Shown piece by piece: positions 18,309 to 27,876 of a stretch of DNA of 64,000 nt. The notes beneath the pieces are model-generated. The model saw nothing but the letters and a program-made list of their open reading frames with translations. It searched no databases and was not told the DNA's origin. Source of the DNA: Caldicellulosiruptoraceae bacterium PP1 (GTDB lineage: Bacteria > Bacillota > Thermoanaerobacteria > Caldicellulosiruptorales > Caldicellulosiruptoraceae); contig JBGGOQ010000005.1 of the NCBI GenBank assembly GCA_041320695.1, positions 62,001 through 126,000 of the forward strand, given 5' to 3'. How positions within the stretch are numbered: the stretch's first letter is position 1; each line of letters starts with the position of its first letter. Position numbers and translations under genes: made by a program.

Positions 18309-18611
18309 TTAATATTCAAAATCAACACATGCTCTTTCAATTCGAACATCTGAAATATATTTAGCAACTTCTAAGTGATATGGATGCTCTTGATAATCCT
18401 TTAAAGCATCAGAATTTTCAAAATCAGTAATAAGTACTAAATCATAATTTCCATATAAACCATCTTTGTTAATTCCAACTTGTAAACTAACAATTCCTGG
18501 CACGTTTTTATAAAGACTTTCTAATCTTTCTTTTGTCTCTTTGAGTAATTCTGATTTATCTTTGCCATTAAATTCATCTTTTAATTTCCACATAACAATG
18601 TGTTTAATCAT
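18309..18611 (-). CDS. Dabb-family (stress-responsive A/B barrel) protein
   Basis: This 100-residue protein starts MIKHIVMWKLKDEFNGKDK and contains VPGIVSLQVGIN and a C-terminal DYQEHPYHLEVAKYISDV. All are typical of the small dimeric alpha/beta-barrel Dabb family. Bacterial members are mostly uncharacterised; some family members are oxygenases or cyclases. ATG 18611 follows GGAGGGTTC. It is monocistronic. Confidence 0.85.
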   Translation of the reverse strand: MIKHIVMWKLKDEFNGKDKSELLKETKERLESLYKNVPGIVSLQVGINKDGLYGNYDLVLITDFENSDALKDYQEHPYHLEVAKYISDVRIERACVDFEY

Positions 18612-18749
18612 TATGAACCCTCCTTCAATATTTATAACACAATGATCATTTATAATGGTAATTACTGCTTATTTATATTATAATAGGTGTAATATATTTT
18701 GGGTAGTTCAAAATTAAACAGTTTTTAGATTTGAAAGGAGCATATTTTG

Positions 18750-19403
18750 ATGACAAAAAGTAAGGTTAGTGGATTTATACATTTAGCTGGTATTATTTTA
18801 TCAATATTTGCACTTGTATTTATGGTTTATTATGCCTCTATAAAAGCAAGCGTATATCATGTTGTTGGTTTTTCAATATTTGGAGCAAGTTTAATTTTAT
18901 TATATATGGCAAGTACAATATATCATTTACTTCCAGAAGGAACCAAGATAAGAGATAGAATGAGAAAAGTAGACCATATGATGATTTTTGTTTTAATAGC
19001 AGGGACTTATACCCCTATATGCTTAGTTCCGTTACATGGTATATGGGGTTTATCTTTATTAATAGCTATATGGGCAATAGCACTTGGTGGTGTTTTCCTT
19101 AAAATGTTTTTCTTTAATGCACCACGCTGGCTTTCTACAGCATTATATATTTTAATGGGATGGCTTGTTGTAATTGCATTTTATCCTCTACTTCAAAATT
19201 TACCTCTTGGAGGAGTGACATGGCTAATTATTGGAGGTATTTTTTATACAATTGGTGGGATTATATATGGTTTAAAAAAGCCTGATTTTGGACTTAAATT
19301 CTTTGGGTTTCATGAATTTTTTCATGTTTTTGTTGTTTTAGGAAGCATTTCTCATTTTATTCTAATGTTTTTCTATGTAATGAATGTTTCAATAAAATTC
19401 TGA
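18750..19403 (+). CDS. Hemolysin III family membrane protein (YqfA/PAQR-like)
   Basis: This 217-residue protein has seven predicted membrane segments and the PAQR/hemolysin III signature: STIYHLLPE near the start, KVDHMMIFVLIAGTYTP in the middle, and FHEFFHVFVVLGSISHF near the end. The conserved Ser, Asp and His residues (S..H, D, H...H) form the zinc-dependent hydrolase-like site of the CREST superfamily. A role in membrane lipid homeostasis has been proposed for relatives; haemolysis itself is not implied. ATG 18750 follows GAAAGGAG. Confidence 0.85.
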   Translation: MTKSKVSGFIHLAGIILSIFALVFMVYYASIKASVYHVVGFSIFGASLILLYMASTIYHLLPEGTKIRDRMRKVDHMMIFVLIAGTYTPICLVPLHGIWGLSLLIAIWAIALGGVFLKMFFFNAPRWLSTALYILMGWLVVIAFYPLLQNLPLGGVTWLIIGGIFYTIGGIIYGLKKPDFGLKFFGFHEFFHVFVVLGSISHFILMFFYVMNVSIKF

Positions 19404-19605
19404 AAATTATTAAAAATCAATAAATAAATAATAAAAAATTATGAAAAATAATCTTTTACGGTATCTGTTTGTTTTAATATAATTATTTATGTATATTTCA
19501 TATTTGAATAAAAATTATATAGTAATTAATTAAAGAATAAACTTAAAAATTCAGCAAATTTATAACTTTATTTTTTGTTTATTTTTTTTGAGGGGATTGA
19601 ATTGT

Positions 19606-21066
19606 TTGAAAAAGGTATTTATTACTATATTTATTTTTTTAACTTTATTAAATAATTTAGCCTTTGCCAATGATAGAATATTGGCTGTTGGAGATAGAGC
19701 TTATCCTCCTCTTATATATCTTGATGAAAAATTAAATCCAAGAGGATTTGACATTGAAGTTTTAAATGAAATTGAAAAAAGAACAAATATAAAGTTTGAT
19801 ATACTTCTTATGAATTGGGACAACGCTGTAAAAACAATGGAAAACAATGAAAATGCTATACTTATAGGAATGAGTAAAAATAACCAAAGAGAAAAAAGGT
19901 ATCTATTTTCAAAACCATATCTTATTAGCAAAACGGTCATATTCACATTAAAAGATGTTTTTCATATAAATAATGTAGATGATTTAAGAGGAAGACGTAT
20001 TGGTGTTCAAAGAGGTTCTTTAGCATATGAATACCTAATAAAGAATTATTCAAAGGAAAGTATTTATGCCTATGATGATTTTCCAACTGCTTTTCAGGAA
20101 TTAAAAAAACGAAATATTGATGCTATTTTAGGAAATTATTATGTTGGACTTTATTATATAAACAAATATGGATATGAAAACAATATTAAAGCAATTGGCA
20201 AGCCTATTTTAGAGACAGAATATTGTTATGCTTTTAAAATGAAAAATGCAAAGTTAAAAGAAAAAATAGATAAAGCAATAGAAAGCATGCAAAAAGATGG
20301 GACAATTAAACAGATTACAGATAGTTATTTTGGTGTAGATTATTTTGAATCAGTATTAATAAGAGAAAAGATATTTTATTATGTTAAAATTGTTGCAGCA
20401 ACAATTGGTTTGATATTTTTATTCTTACTAGTATTTATATATATTCTAAGAATTCGTATAAAAAAAGCTACATTAGAATTAACGAATAAGAATAAGCAGA
20501 TATTAAAAGCCTATGAAGATACAATAAGAGGCTTATTTAAGGCACTTGAGAAAAAAGAAGAACATACTGCTAATCATTCAATTAATGTTAATAAATACGC
20601 TATGCAAATAGCAGAAAGATTGGATTTAAGTGAACAAGAGTTAGTAGCACTAAATTGGGGAAGCCTTTTACACGATATTGGAAAGCTTGCAATACCCGAG
20701 TATATACTTCTAAAACCAGATAAGTTGACAGATGAGGAATATAAAATAATAAAAGAGCATACTTTAGCTGGTTTTGATATTATAAAAGATATTGAATATC
20801 TAAAAGATGCAACGGTTATTATAAAATATCATCATGAAAGATATGATGGAAATGGATACCCAGAGGGATTAAAAGGAGATGAAATACCTTTTATCGCTCG
20901 AATTTGTGCAGTAGCTGACGCATATGATGCAATGACACAAAATAGACCATATAGGAAAGCAATGTTAAAAGAAGAAGCAATAACAGAGCTTATTAAAAAT
21001 AGTGGAACTCAATTTGATCCAATAATAGTAGACATTTTTGTAAAAATTTTAGAGGGAGAGGCTTAA
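19606..21066 (+). CDS. Periplasmic-binding-domain / HD-GYP signalling protein
   Basis: This single-chain sensor has about 486 residues. A signal peptide or anchor (KKVFITIFIFLTLLNNLAFA) leads into a solute-binding-protein family 3-like domain outside the membrane (about 25-245, LAVGDRAYPPLIYLDEK, RGFDIEVL). One membrane helix (about 260-285) is followed by a short coiled linker and an HD-GYP domain with LLHDIGKLAIPEYIL, HHERYDGNGYPEGLKG and AVADAYDAMTQNRPYR. HD-GYP enzymes hydrolyse cyclic di-GMP, so amino-acid-like ligand binding outside probably tunes c-di-GMP breakdown inside. I choose TTG 19606, about 10 bp after GAGGGG; in-frame TTG at 19588 and 19597 overlap that site. Confidence 0.85.
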   Translation: MKKVFITIFIFLTLLNNLAFANDRILAVGDRAYPPLIYLDEKLNPRGFDIEVLNEIEKRTNIKFDILLMNWDNAVKTMENNENAILIGMSKNNQREKRYLFSKPYLISKTVIFTLKDVFHINNVDDLRGRRIGVQRGSLAYEYLIKNYSKESIYAYDDFPTAFQELKKRNIDAILGNYYVGLYYINKYGYENNIKAIGKPILETEYCYAFKMKNAKLKEKIDKAIESMQKDGTIKQITDSYFGVDYFESVLIREKIFYYVKIVAATIGLIFLFLLVFIYILRIRIKKATLELTNKNKQILKAYEDTIRGLFKALEKKEEHTANHSINVNKYAMQIAERLDLSEQELVALNWGSLLHDIGKLAIPEYILLKPDKLTDEEYKIIKEHTLAGFDIIKDIEYLKDATVIIKYHHERYDGNGYPEGLKGDEIPFIARICAVADAYDAMTQNRPYRKAMLKEEAITELIKNSGTQFDPIIVDIFVKILEGEA

Positions 21067-21082
21067 AAACCTCTCCTTTTTT
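21055..21082 (+). terminator. Terminator after HD-GYP gene
   Basis: GGAGAGG and CCTCTCC pair around a short loop containing the stop codon, followed by TTTTTT. Confidence 0.8.
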
Positions 21083-21092
21083 GCAAAATCTT

Positions 21093-22088
21093 TTATATAA
21101 AAACATATAGTATAAAGATAAAATACAAAACTCCCCCAAACATCAATGCATATGGATTTATACTTTTTCTTGTTTTAACCCATATAAGATTTAATACTGC
21201 TGAAATAAAGGCAAGTATTGCCGAAACCATAGTAATTCCTTTTAAGTTCCAAGGTGTAAAAATGATACCAAAAACAACAGGAACACAGCTTTGGAATACC
21301 ATAGCTCCTGTTATATTTCCAAGTGCAAGAGTATCTTTTTGTTTACCAATCCAGATTATTGAATTTAGTTTTTCTGGTAATTCTGTTGCTATTGGGGTTA
21401 TTATTATTGAAAGTACTAATGCTGAAATACCTATTAAGCTTGAAACCTCTTGGACATATTCAACAAACAAATGAGCACCATAAACTATTCCTAAAAGTGC
21501 TAATACTAATTGAACTAATACCCAAAATAAATTGGTTGGGACTTTAAAGAATTTTGTTAAATAAAACTCTTCTAATTCACCATTTGATTCACATTCATCT
21601 GAAAATGTTCTTTTGATATATAGCCCATAAGATAATAAAAGAAGAATAGCAATAGTTGTTCTAATTAATGGGTGGTTATGGATAAAAGTTGTTGAAACAG
21701 CGATGCCATAGATTATTATAAAAAATGTTAAATCCCTTTCGAAAACACTCAAATCTGCATTCATCTTTGTTGTTCTTTTACCAAGTAAAGAATATACCAA
21801 AACTGCTAAACCTGTGATAAAAAATGCCAGAGTTCCTAACATAAAAGGTGCTCCTGCAATAGCTCCAATACCTACATCGTGGGAACTTTCACCTTTTGAG
21901 AATAAAATAGCAATTATAGGTATTATTGTTTCAGGAAGTGCAGTTCCAACTGCTGCTAAGATACTGCCTACAACACCTTGATTTAGGTTTAATTTATGCC
22001 CAAACCATTCAACAGCGTTTGTAAAGATTGTACATGCAAATAAAATAAAAGCTAATGAAAAAAGAAGCATAAAGATATCAGCAAACAT
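21093..22088 (-). CDS. CaCA-family cation exchanger (Na+/Ca2+-type), probable Mn2+ or Ca2+ exporter
   Basis: This 331-residue membrane protein has about ten segments and two inverted halves, each with an alpha-repeat: GSILAAVGTALPETIIPI in the first half and LSIIITPIATELPEKLNSI in the second. The acidic Glu in the PE motifs coordinates the cation. CaCA exchangers use proton or sodium gradients to move Ca2+, and some move Mn2+. The probable yybP-ykoY (Mn2+) riboswitch in its leader suggests that manganese export is at least part of its job; that is inferred. ATG 22088 follows AAAGGGAGATGAT. Confidence 0.82.
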   Translation of the reverse strand: MFADIFMLLFSLAFILFACTIFTNAVEWFGHKLNLNQGVVGSILAAVGTALPETIIPIIAILFSKGESSHDVGIGAIAGAPFMLGTLAFFITGLAVLVYSLLGKRTTKMNADLSVFERDLTFFIIIYGIAVSTTFIHNHPLIRTTIAILLLLSYGLYIKRTFSDECESNGELEEFYLTKFFKVPTNLFWVLVQLVLALLGIVYGAHLFVEYVQEVSSLIGISALVLSIIITPIATELPEKLNSIIWIGKQKDTLALGNITGAMVFQSCVPVVFGIIFTPWNLKGITMVSAILAFISAVLNLIWVKTRKSINPYALMFGGVLYFIFILYVFI

Positions 22089-22124
22089 TTAAAATATCAT
22101 CTCCCTTTACATTTGTAAAAATAA

Positions 22125-22168
22125 AAAAGACCTTCAACATGTTTAATAAAAAACATGCTAAAAGTCTT
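22125..22168 (-). terminator. Riboswitch-controlled terminator upstream of the exchanger
   Basis: On the minus strand AGACTTTTAGCATGTTT pairs with AAACATGTTGAAGGTCT and is followed by a T-run. The 5' arm begins within the last bases of the aptamer (GCAAGAC), so aptamer folding and terminator folding compete. Confidence 0.75.
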
Positions 22169-22262
22169 GCACGTCCAAAAATTAGGACCTTAATTACCAG
22201 AAAAAGAAAACTTTTTCGGGACTGTTGGTAATTAAGTTTTATGTGCTACTCCCTCATAGCAA
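22155..22262 (-). promoter_or_regulatory. yybP-ykoY (Mn2+) riboswitch
   Basis: The minus strand carries GAGGGAGTAGCAC near 22258-22244 and the closing GTGCAAGAC near 22172-22164. These match the conserved GGGAGUAGC and GCAAGACC ends of the yybP-ykoY aptamer. Between them a long stem (CTTAATTACCA with TGGTAATTAAG) and a small GGTCC...GGACG hairpin occupy the helix positions. The family binds Mn2+ and usually switches on exporters. The aptamer overlaps a strong terminator, so transcriptional control is likely. Confidence 0.72.
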
Positions 22263-22407
22263 ATGCAATATTTAATAAAATAATTCTATAATATCAAAAT
22301 AAATAATTCAAGTATATAAAATTAATATCTATTATTAATATTTTTTCTCTGCTCCTCATGGTATACTATATTTATTACAAAATAATATCTTATAAAAGGT
22401 GATGAGT

Positions 22408-23379
22408 TTGTTTGACATAAAAGGGAAGCTAATTTTAGCACCAATGGCAGGTTTTACTGATAAAACATTTCGAAGTCTTTGTGCAAAATTTGGTGCTGAT
22501 ATTACCATAACCGAAATGATAAGTGCAAAAGGATTTTTATATGGACAGGAAAAGACAAAAGAGCTAATAACATTTTCTGAAAATGAAAAAATAAGAGGTA
22601 TTCAGATATTTGGAAGTGAAATAGAGGTTATGACAAAAGCAGCAATTTTACTTGAAGATAAGTTTAAATTTGATTTTCTTGATATAAATATGGGTTGCCC
22701 AGTTCAAAAGGTAGTAAAATCAGGTGAAGGTAGTGCTTTGATGAAAAATGTAAGTTTAGCTTCCAAGATAGTTGAAAATATTGCAAAGACAATAAATAAA
22801 CCTGTCTCAGTGAAGTTTAGAAAGGGATGGGATGAACAAAGTGTAAATGCAGTAGAATTTGCAAAAGCTATGCAGGAAAGTGGTGCAAGTTTTATAACAA
22901 TTCATGGGAGAACAAGGAATCAGATGTATTCTGGCCATGCTGATTGGGATATTATACAAAAGGTTAAAAGCAATGTTAAAATCCCTGTTGTAGCAAATGG
23001 AGATATATTTGATGCTAAAGCTTCAAAGGAAATATATGATAAGACACATGCTGATGCAATAATGATAGCAAGAGGTAGTTTGGGTAATCCCTGGATATTT
23101 GCTCAGATAAAAGAGTATTTAAGTGAAGGGAAAATAAAAACAAATCCAACAGTATATGAAAGGTTAACAATTGCAAAAGAATTTTTTATAAGCCTTTGTG
23201 ATGAAAAAGGTGAAAAGTCAGCCATTTTGGAAGCCAGAAAACATCTATCATTTTTTATAAAAGGGATTAAGGGAGCACCGAAAATTAGAAATGAATTAAA
23301 TAAGATTGTCAATGCTGAAAAATTGATACAATTTTTTAATAACCTTATTAGTGAATTTGAAAATACCGATAATATTTAA
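22408..23379 (+). CDS. dus: tRNA-dihydrouridine synthase
   Basis: This FMN enzyme reduces specific uridines in the tRNA D-loop with NADPH. The protein of about 323 residues is a TIM barrel with LAPMAGFTDKTFRSLC at the N-terminus, DINMGCPVQKVVKSGEGSAL (active-site Cys and Lys region), ITIHGRTRNQMYSG, and the FMN phosphate-binding ARGSLGNPWIF. A helical C-terminal domain follows. The start is uncertain: AAAAGGTGAT overlaps ATG 22402, so TTG 22408 has the better spacing. It is followed 34 bp later by a surface-protein gene. Confidence 0.9.
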   Translation: MFDIKGKLILAPMAGFTDKTFRSLCAKFGADITITEMISAKGFLYGQEKTKELITFSENEKIRGIQIFGSEIEVMTKAAILLEDKFKFDFLDINMGCPVQKVVKSGEGSALMKNVSLASKIVENIAKTINKPVSVKFRKGWDEQSVNAVEFAKAMQESGASFITIHGRTRNQMYSGHADWDIIQKVKSNVKIPVVANGDIFDAKASKEIYDKTHADAIMIARGSLGNPWIFAQIKEYLSEGKIKTNPTVYERLTIAKEFFISLCDEKGEKSAILEARKHLSFFIKGIKGAPKIRNELNKIVNAEKLIQFFNNLISEFENTDNI

Positions 23380-23413
23380 GTAATATATAGTTTTTAAGGG
23401 GAAGGGCTTTGCT

Positions 23414-26398
23414 ATGAGAAACAGTAAATTATTTTGCATAATAACAGTGATACTAGTTTTATTTATATTTAATAGCATTTATGCTGCAAATCAGAAAAAT
23501 GAGTTTTATGGAATTAAGACATATAATCAGACTATTAATGCATTAAAAACATTAAATGTTGATGATATCTCTTTAAAAGCTGAAGCCTACAAATTAAAAG
23601 CACTTTCAGTATTAAATAATGTCTACAATAGCAATGAGATATTATCTAAAGAAAAATTATTATCAATTTTACTAAATATTGCAGGAAAGGAAAAAGATGC
23701 AACACTAAAAGCACAAAAATTAGAAAGTATTAGAACAAGCGGTAATAAACTTGTGACACCTTATAATGCTTTATATCTTGGCTATATTCAAGTAGCTTTT
23801 GATATGAAGGTTCTTTCAAAAAAAGAGTATCAAGAGGCTTTACAACAAGTAAAACCAAGTAAACAAGAACATGAGAAAATGACAAATGATCTTATTAAAA
23901 AAAATGAAGATACCATATTAAAAGCTGTTTATGATGGAAGACCATATTCATATGATGACTTAATTTATGTGCGTTCAGCTCCTGCAACAAGACAAGAAGC
24001 ATGTTATTATATTGTATCAATATTTAATATAAAACCTGATTTATCAAGCGATATAGCTTATACATATCCAGATTATTCTGATATTGATATTAAATTTCTT
24101 CCATATATAAACACTTTGTTAAAGTTAGGAGCTTTGGTGGGAAAAGCTGATGGTAAGCTTCATCCTCAAGATAGTATAACTTTTTCTGAATTACTTTTGA
24201 TTTTTGAGGATATTGATGATATTATACTTCAAGGTAAAAAAATAAAAAGTCTATCTGCTACTGTTGAAAAAATACAATATGATAAAAATAAAACAACTTA
24301 TTTTTTAGAAGATACCACAGGGAATCAAGCTTCAATACTTGTGCAGCCAAAAACAGATATTGTAGTATATAATAATGGAGTACTTTCAACATCCAAGGAA
24401 ATAAAGGTTAATAATGAAATTACTATTTATTACAATACAAATAATCAAATATTATTTACAACAATTGATGGCAACGTAAACCTTTCAAAAGGTTATGGCG
24501 TCTTTGACAGCTTTGATACCAAAAAAAATACCATAACAATAATAGATAAGGAAGATAGAACATTAAGTTTTGCATTTAACGATAATACAAAGATAATTGA
24601 TAACCTGACAAATAAAACAATATCAATAAATGAACTAAAAAAAGGAGATATAGTTGATTATACTGCTAATAAAAACTTATTAAAGCAACTTAATATAATT
24701 AACAGTAGCCAATTTTCAGGATTACAAAGAGAAAAAGGAAAAATTACAAAAATAAAAAATAATTCTATCGATATTTCAACAGAGAATGGTATAAAAACAT
24801 ATAAGATTTCACAAGATGCTGACTTTATTGATAAATTAGATTACACAAAACCACTTACAATAAATGATTTTTATGAAGGGCAAGATGTTATTGTAGGTTT
24901 ATTTGGCGGCTATGTTCATATGCTTAGTTCATCATTTCAATCAACCGAAGGAGAGTATGTTGCTGGAATTCTATCTGAAATAGATAATAATTTAAATTAT
25001 ATTGAAATTTGGGATGAAAATGGGCAAAAGAAGGTATTTAGAACATCAAAGAAAATAGGGCTCACTGTAATTAAAAATGATATAAGAAGTGATATAAACG
25101 CATTAAATCAAGGGGACCCTGTATTTCTTTATTTTAATCAAGGTTTTGTTAATTTAATTACTTCTAAAGATAACCAAGCTTCAGAAATTGCACAAGTTGT
25201 AAGCATTGTAAGAGATAAAAACAATAAAAAGCCCATAAAGGCACTTTTTAAAATAAATAACAAAGTTACACCACAAATTGATATATCAAATGTTAGATAT
25301 ATAAGTTCTTCAATTGAGGTAAATTATGACAAACTTAAAGAAGGACAGATTGTAAAAATAAATGGGACATTTTTTGGGAATTTTATTTATCCTTCTTCAA
25401 TTGAAATAACTGAACAAAACAAAATATTTAATATATATTATGGGAATATTAGCAAAAATGGAGATAGACTCTTTTTAAGCAATTATGGGCTTGTGAGAAC
25501 TAATACATTAGAAAAAGTATATACTACAAAAAACATTAGTATTTCTCCAAGCGTTATATATATAGTTGATGGTGCAATAACTGATGTTAAAAATATAAAT
25601 AATAAGAAAGCAATTGTTGTTACGCAAAAAATATTTGACCAAGAATTAGTTGCGTTAATAAATGTTTCATCACAACCTTTTGATTTAACAATAGGTGAAA
25701 TAAGCTCTTTCAATAAAGATAAGATAATAATTAAAGGTAAAGAGTTGAACCTAAAAAATACTACTTATTCAATCCTTGAAGATTATTTAATAAAGACAAA
25801 TGTTAACACAGATGATAAAGTTATGGTTGTTTCATTAGGAAAAGATATTGCATTAATAAAATATTATTCATTTGAAGAACAAGGGTTATTGTTAAGAGGA
25901 ACTATTGAAGATATAAAGGAATTAGAATGGTTTAGACTAAAAACCTATTCAACCTTTGATAAAGATAATGGCTGGGTATTTTCTAATATTCCTATTGTTT
26001 TGCAATATGATACACAAACTCTTTTTACTGATTTTGCTGGTATAAATGATATAAAGGATTTTAAAGACTATAAAGGTAAAAATATCTATGTCCTTACAGA
26101 TGGGAAAAAAGCAAATACAATTATAAATGCAGATTTTGGTGGATACATAGTATCTGCGACTTTTGGTAGGGAAAATATATTAGAAAATCCGCAATATTAT
26201 GAACCATTTATTCAAGCATGGTATAAATTTGATGCTCAAAAAACCCTTGATGATACAAATGCTATATATATAAAAAATGGTAATTTAACATACCAAAAAC
26301 CTGAATATGGAGATAATCTAATATTATTAATTCCTAAACAGAATTGGGATATTTCAAACTCAAAAATTACACCTGTAATAGTAATAATAAATAACTAA
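23414..26398 (+). CDS. Large exported SLH-like surface protein, 994 aa
   Basis: A signal peptide (KLFCIITVILVLFIFNSIYA) is followed by a divergent SLH-like region of about 250 residues with TRQEACYYIVSIFNI and DIKFLPYINTLLKLGALVGK.DGKLHPQDSITFSEL. A long beta-rich remainder is made of repeated small barrels with GDIVDYTANKNLLKQL-like and EGQDVIVGLFGGYVHML-like segments. SLH modules bind pyruvylated secondary cell-wall polymer. I see no catalytic motif; a structural or S-layer-associated role is inferred. ATG 23414 follows AAGGGGAAGGG. A second SLH gene follows after 20 bp, so they form an operon with the downstream protease. Confidence 0.72.
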   Translation: MRNSKLFCIITVILVLFIFNSIYAANQKNEFYGIKTYNQTINALKTLNVDDISLKAEAYKLKALSVLNNVYNSNEILSKEKLLSILLNIAGKEKDATLKAQKLESIRTSGNKLVTPYNALYLGYIQVAFDMKVLSKKEYQEALQQVKPSKQEHEKMTNDLIKKNEDTILKAVYDGRPYSYDDLIYVRSAPATRQEACYYIVSIFNIKPDLSSDIAYTYPDYSDIDIKFLPYINTLLKLGALVGKADGKLHPQDSITFSELLLIFEDIDDIILQGKKIKSLSATVEKIQYDKNKTTYFLEDTTGNQASILVQPKTDIVVYNNGVLSTSKEIKVNNEITIYYNTNNQILFTTIDGNVNLSKGYGVFDSFDTKKNTITIIDKEDRTLSFAFNDNTKIIDNLTNKTISINELKKGDIVDYTANKNLLKQLNIINSSQFSGLQREKGKITKIKNNSIDISTENGIKTYKISQDADFIDKLDYTKPLTINDFYEGQDVIVGLFGGYVHMLSSSFQSTEGEYVAGILSEIDNNLNYIEIWDENGQKKVFRTSKKIGLTVIKNDIRSDINALNQGDPVFLYFNQGFVNLITSKDNQASEIAQVVSIVRDKNNKKPIKALFKINNKVTPQIDISNVRYISSSIEVNYDKLKEGQIVKINGTFFGNFIYPSSIEITEQNKIFNIYYGNISKNGDRLFLSNYGLVRTNTLEKVYTTKNISISPSVIYIVDGAITDVKNINNKKAIVVTQKIFDQELVALINVSSQPFDLTIGEISSFNKDKIIIKGKELNLKNTTYSILEDYLIKTNVNTDDKVMVVSLGKDIALIKYYSFEEQGLLLRGTIEDIKELEWFRLKTYSTFDKDNGWVFSNIPIVLQYDTQTLFTDFAGINDIKDFKDYKGKNIYVLTDGKKANTIINADFGGYIVSATFGRENILENPQYYEPFIQAWYKFDAQKTLDDTNAIYIKNGNLTYQKPEYGDNLILLIPKQNWDISNSKITPVIVIINN

Positions 26399-26418
26399 TA
26401 TAAAGGGTGACTTTAGAA

Positions 26419-27861
26419 ATGAAAAGGCTATTTTTATTTATTGTTTTATTAGCCATATTATTTACTAATACAGTTTTTGCAGAGGAAGGTTATTTGGGAT
26501 ATGAAGGAGGGCTTTCTACATATAAGGATGTAGACCCTAAAAAAACAAAAATTGATTATTATGAGTATTCTTTTGTAACTGGAAAGCCTGTATTATTGAC
26601 TGGAACAGTTGATGTAAAGATTAAATCAACAAAAACTCAGGATAGTCTTTCTTATTCTTATGATTTATCAGATGATACGGGGAAAATAACTATAAAAAGA
26701 AGTGTAAAATTATCAGGCAAAACAACAACACAACCAAATGGTAGCTTATCTAAAGATTATAAAGTTACTGGTTATACTGAGAACTTAACTGTTAATGGAA
26801 GTGTATATAAATTAAATAGTTGGTCTTTTTCAAAATCAAGTGCTGTTGATTTAAATGTTTCAGTAAACTTTTTTCAGGGTGAATGGAATTTAGAAAAAAA
26901 ATATGATAAAGGCCTTATTATTACCTCTTCAGGTGAAAACTATGGTTATTATGGATATTGGGGTAATGGTGAATTTCAAAAGATAAGAACAACAATACAA
27001 ACATCTACTTGGGAAGGCTATATTGATCAAAATATAACACTTGTTCAAAAAATACTTTTGGAATTTAAAGATAATAATACACCATCAAGTATTAATGGAA
27101 CTTATACATTAAAATCTAAAATAGAAGGTTCTATTGATATAAATTACGATTTACCATTGATATCAACAAAAACAAATACACCAACAAGTTTAAGGGTTAG
27201 AGATAAAATAACAAAAAAGATTGATAAATCACCAATAATAAATATGTCGGTTATTCCTTACTTGCCAAAGCTAAAGGGCTATATATATGAAAATGCCATA
27301 AATACAGCTTTTGCTTTTGGTGGCTTTGATAAACCAGAAAGCTTTGTTCCAAATGAATATATAACAAGGGGGGAATTTTCAAAGCTATTAATGCAATTAT
27401 TAAATACCTACTCAACATATTACAACCCAAAAACAACAAGAAAAGTGGCTATTTTTAAAGATGTTCCTACTAACCATCCTTACTATGGATATATTTATGC
27501 AGTCAATAAAGCAAATCTTATGCAAGGAAAGGGAAGTAATACTTTTAAACCTGATGATTACATAACAAATGTCGAAGCAGCATATGTAATCTCCAAAGCT
27601 CTTGGATTTAACAAAAAAATTAATACTGCAGCAAACATTACTCCTTTTATAGATGATCAAAAAATACCTTCATGGGCAAAGGATTCAATTTATTTATTAA
27701 AGCAGTCAGATATATTACTAAGTAATGAATCAAACCAGTTTTTACCCAATGATAAACTTACTAAAGGGCAAGCAGCACAGTTATTATTAAATCTAATTAA
27801 TTATCTAAGGCAAGGGATAGCAGATAGCTATATCAACTTAACTATATTTCATAATGAATAA
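26419..27861 (+). CDS. Exported protein with C-terminal SLH domains
   Basis: This protein of about 480 residues has a signal peptide (RLFLFIVLLAILFTNTVFA) and a novel beta-rich N-terminal region of about 260 residues. The C-terminus has three SLH-type repeats: INTAFAFGGFD..ESFVPNEYITRGEF, YYGYIYAVNKANLMQGKGS.TFKPDDYITNVEA, and WAKDSIYLLKQSDILL...FLPNDKLTKGQAA. It should be non-covalently attached to the cell wall. The N-terminal region matches no family I know. ATG 26419 is preceded by AAAGGGTGA; the in-frame GTG 26407 lies in that ribosome site. Confidence 0.78.
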   Translation: MKRLFLFIVLLAILFTNTVFAEEGYLGYEGGLSTYKDVDPKKTKIDYYEYSFVTGKPVLLTGTVDVKIKSTKTQDSLSYSYDLSDDTGKITIKRSVKLSGKTTTQPNGSLSKDYKVTGYTENLTVNGSVYKLNSWSFSKSSAVDLNVSVNFFQGEWNLEKKYDKGLIITSSGENYGYYGYWGNGEFQKIRTTIQTSTWEGYIDQNITLVQKILLEFKDNNTPSSINGTYTLKSKIEGSIDINYDLPLISTKTNTPTSLRVRDKITKKIDKSPIINMSVIPYLPKLKGYIYENAINTAFAFGGFDKPESFVPNEYITRGEFSKLLMQLLNTYSTYYNPKTTRKVAIFKDVPTNHPYYGYIYAVNKANLMQGKGSNTFKPDDYITNVEAAYVISKALGFNKKINTAANITPFIDDQKIPSWAKDSIYLLKQSDILLSNESNQFLPNDKLTKGQAAQLLLNLINYLRQGIADSYINLTIFHNE

Positions 27862-27876
27862 TGGAGGTAAGAAAAT

